Shown: piece after piece, positions 61,593 to 64,000 of the stretch
Layout of the letters: each line of letters starts with the position of its first letter
Position numbering within the stretch: the stretch's first letter is position 1
Source of the DNA: Viscum album
Lineage: Eukaryota; Streptophyta; Magnoliopsida; Santalales; Viscaceae
Assembly: GCA_963277665.1 (NCBI GenBank)
Contig: OY728152.1
Location: forward strand, 1,188,368,357 to 1,188,432,356
Reading direction: 5' to 3'
DNA: 64,000 nucleotides
Position numbers and translations under genes: made by a program
Notes under the pieces: model-generated
The model's input: only the letters and a program-made list of their open reading frames with translations
Databases searched by the model: none
What the model was told of the DNA's origin: nothing

Positions 61593-62108
61593 TCTCCAAT
61601 GCATTGGGTACTTCATAGATACATGTTTACTATAATGTTATTAAATTTTAAAGCTTAATATAATAGTGATATGGTAATGATACCCCAATGAACTTGTATG
61701 ATTTTTCTATTCTTGCTAATGAGTATTAAAGGAAATGGTTTTAATGGGTTTTCATGTTTTCATTGGACTAACGATTTTATTCTATTATGTTCCTCACAGA
61801 GAGTTTTGCGCTCATTTCAAGTTTTAAAATGTATTTCATAGGGTATATGGATGTTTAAGAGAAATGGGGAAGTTAATTTGAATGTTATGAAGATTTTTTA
61901 CAAAAAAGAATCCATATTTTATTTTAAAATGTTTTATATTGGAAAAAAGTTATACAGTTTTTGGAGTCTCCACATTGTATGAATGTGGGATATTATGTAT
62001 GTATTATGACCTAATTATGTAAAACTATAAGCTAAAAAGATCCTGTAATATGAATTATAGTCCAAAATAACTATAATATGTAATGTTTAAGTTTGGTTCC
62101 TTAAAGTT

Positions 62109-62120
62109 GTAATCAAAGGA
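62109..62120 (+). promoter_or_regulatory. Decayed primer-binding site of element V
   Basis: TGTAATCAAAGG at the position of TGGTATCAAAGG in element IV, followed by the shared text ATGGTTTAGATAACTTTAGA. Confidence 0.6.
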
Positions 62121-62335
62121 TGGTTTAGATAACTTTAGATGTTAGTATATTATTTAATCATAAGTTACAAGTCATATATAAACACAACTGTTAGCATGGT
62201 AGGAAGGGTCATAGTTATTTTTGATAAATTTAATATGTGTAATATAACATGAATAAATATATTTTAGTTTTTATCATCCTCATAAGATAGTATATTTTTA
62301 TTTTATCTCATAGACTAATATTTTGTTTTTAGAAA

Positions 62336-62890
62336 ATGGTTGGATCCATCAGACACTAAAGTAAAAATGGATGTGAAGGAAAATACGGCGGTTATATGAC
62401 TAAGAAACTGAATGAAATGGTATACGTAATTATTACTATTGTGGTTATTTTCAACCAGAAATTATGAGAAATTATTAACTACTAGAACCTTGGTGGGTTT
62501 TCTAATACATCATACAAATGATAAATGAATCCCTATGGATGTTAAGGTAACAACTATCATATAGGTAAATATATTCAATGATATATGTGTCACAGATGTA
62601 TAAAGAAACACCTAGGAAAAAAATATTAAAAGGACCAGAAGATGATTTAAACGTGGTTAATGAGGCCATAATGTAATAATCTTTAATGTAAAAAGGAAGT
62701 GTTCAGTTGACTCCATGGAAGGGAAAGACATTTTTCCTGAGTAATAAATTGAATGTTTTAAATGTGGGGTGTATGTTCACTATAAAAATTGATGTCTTGG
62801 GAAGAAGGATCGTGAATGGGATCTGTACTCCCATATATATATTTTTCAGGAATACCTAATTAAATTACAATTAAAGATGAGGAAACTACA
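62336..62890 (+). pseudogene. gag-like pseudogene of element V
   Basis: It starts ATGGTTGGATCCATC after an acceptor-like ATATTTTGTTTTTAG (AG at 62331-62332) and aligns with the 52432 frame of element IV. TAA and TGA stops replace Gln, Arg and Trp codons from the seventh codon on. The last zinc-knuckle text (ECFKCGVYVHYKN) is recognisable near 62750-62790 but has lost its final Cys and the Gly before His. It is a dead paralogue that shows the gag-only layout is shared by the family. Confidence 0.75.
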
Positions 62891-64000
62891 AATGACATAT
62901 GAAAGGTATGGATTACTTCTTGGTTCATGTTTTAACATTAGTACATCTTAGGATATGATTCATATTTTTTGGTTTTAGAAAATAAGTATCAAGGAATATG
63001 GTCAAAAAGTATGGTTAAAGGATTATTAAGATTTCTTAATGATTAATATGTCTACATGCAAGGAATTAAAGAGTTAAGTTATATCTAAGGATGATGAAAT
63101 TATTACAAGTATTAATAATATCTAGATTATGGTAGTACATTGGAAGACATTTTTAGTTTTCATGTAACAATTAAGTTCATCAGGTGAAATTTTTATTTGA
63201 GGAATAATTATATTTTTAAAATTATATACATAATTATAAAAGTATGGATAACATTTAGGGTTTTTATGATCTTTGATTTTGATGTAATTGTATGTTATTA
63301 CATTTTTGGATGAGAAATGAAAGGTATGAGATAAATTTGGAGGATAAAACATGTTATAGAAAATTTTGAGATTTTTTCTAACATTAATTGAAATTTTATA
63401 GGAATTATAAAGTTTTATAAAAAGAATAACCTGTAGGATGGGTGACAACTTGTCGCGTCCAACAATGCCATGGGAATCGTACCCACAACAAAAGGGTGAA
63501 AAGGGTGCATCACCTGCCATTGGCCTATGTGAATTCTCAGTTAGCAGGATTTTTTATTTTTTTAAATGATTTGATGGATGGAGAATAATTCGATTTTGGT
63601 ATTATATGTTTTACTGAATAGATAACCTTGGTTTTAGAAAACTATTTTTTTCTTAAGTGATTAATTTTTTTTTCGGTAGACGTTTACTATTTTGGGAACC
63701 CTTTATGATATATGTATGTAGAATACATGGAGATTTTATTTAATTAATAAAGTTTGAATAATATTCTTGAAAAATATGTTATTTTTTTAGATTTATGGTG
63801 ATTCATGTTATTTATGGAAATGTTTAGTGTGTCTTTAAGAATGTTAGGACAATTATTTTTTGGTATAATACTTTATGAGTAATTGATTTTATTTGGAGAT
63901 AATTATTAAAATATATCATTGAATATTATGTGATCAAATCCTTCTGGATTTGGGGTTTTAATATTATTTTAGATGATTTTCAGGAATTTTAAGGATAATT
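62891..64000 (+). other. Interior of element V after gag, no pol seen
   Basis: Homologous to 52990-54090 of element IV, including the tRNA-like cassette at about 63430-63540 (GTGACAACTTGTCGCGTCC, GGGAATCGTACCCACAAC). No pol motif. The window ends inside the element. Confidence 0.65.

Larger units (their letters stand above)
59389..62105 (+). mobile_element. 5' LTR of element V, right part
   Basis: Resumes after the ATTTT duplication. Shared blocks with element IV: CTTCTCTTATAAAAGGGAAC (TATA box at 60060-60069), hairpin modules at 60400-60830, AGCTCTCCAATGCATTGGGT at 61590, and GTTCCTTAAA at the end, corresponding to GGGGCCTTATA. Confidence 0.8.
46148..64000 (+). mobile_element. Gag-only LTR element V, split by element IV, 3' part outside window
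   Basis: Its 5' LTR runs 46148-47401 and continues at 59389-62105. The interior (PBS at 62109, gag remnant at 62336-62890, tRNA-like cassette at about 63430-63540) follows the same order as element IV and is homologous to it. After removing element IV and one copy of its 5-bp duplication the LTR is 3971 bp. Sequence is diverged and gag is full of stops, so V is much older than IV. Confidence 0.8.

Noticed and set aside
1..64000. CRISPR arrays, operons or ribosome binding sites
   Set aside because: The window is clearly a plant nuclear repeat region; the regular arrays seen are minisatellites or LTR modules with diverged units, not repeat-spacer arrays.

Overview
The window is a repeat-only stretch of a large, very AT-rich plant genome. 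It holds Ty3/gypsy chromoviruses with a chromodomain after the integrase, a SIRE/Maximus-type Ty1/copia element, a tRNA-headed SINE and a gag-only non-autonomous LTR family. No host gene, rRNA or functional tRNA gene was recognised. The species cannot be named from the sequence. Decay is dominated by C-to-T and G-to-A change: CAA, CAG, CGA and TGG codons have become stops, and terminal CA dinucleotides of LTRs have become TA.

Layout. (I) 1-10085, minus strand: the 5' part of a SIRE/Maximus-like copia element. Its 5' LTR is at 7795-10085, followed by PBS, gag, protease, integrase, RT, RNase H and an extra coiled-coil-like frame; the 3' LTR lies outside the window. The LTR is interrupted by a 694-bp GC-rich SINE with a 16-bp target-site duplication. 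(II) 11139-21412, plus strand: a complete but dead chromovirus with 2.65 and 2.69 kb LTRs, gag, PR, RT, RNase H, IN and chromodomain. (III) 21664-35347, minus strand: an older chromovirus with about 3.7 kb LTRs; one LTR carries a 1601-bp solo copia LTR (TSD TTGTG). (Desert) 35348-46147: AT-rich DNA in which nothing could be assigned safely. (V) 46148 to beyond 64000, plus strand: a gag-only element whose 5' LTR was split by (IV) 47402-59383, a much younger member of the same family. IV has two almost identical 4.83 kb LTRs, a 2.3 kb interior with only a gag frame, and TSD ATTTT.

How the parts work together. The gypsy-type elements II-V share an unusual leader. A TATA box lies far inside a very long LTR, so R/U5 is 1.4-3.2 kb. 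A consensus splice donor (AAG/GTAAGG type) lies in R/U5, and a polypyrimidine-AG acceptor abuts the gag ATG in II, IV and V. Splicing would remove the primer-binding site from the gag mRNA. III, IV and V also carry 3-4 modules spaced 180-205 bp apart, each with a small hairpin whose 4-bp stem changes in a compensatory way (GCGG/CCGC, GTGG/CCAC, ACGG/CCGT) around a 4-nt loop. These leader structures, the SINE and a tRNA-like cassette shared by IV and V are the most novel signals seen.
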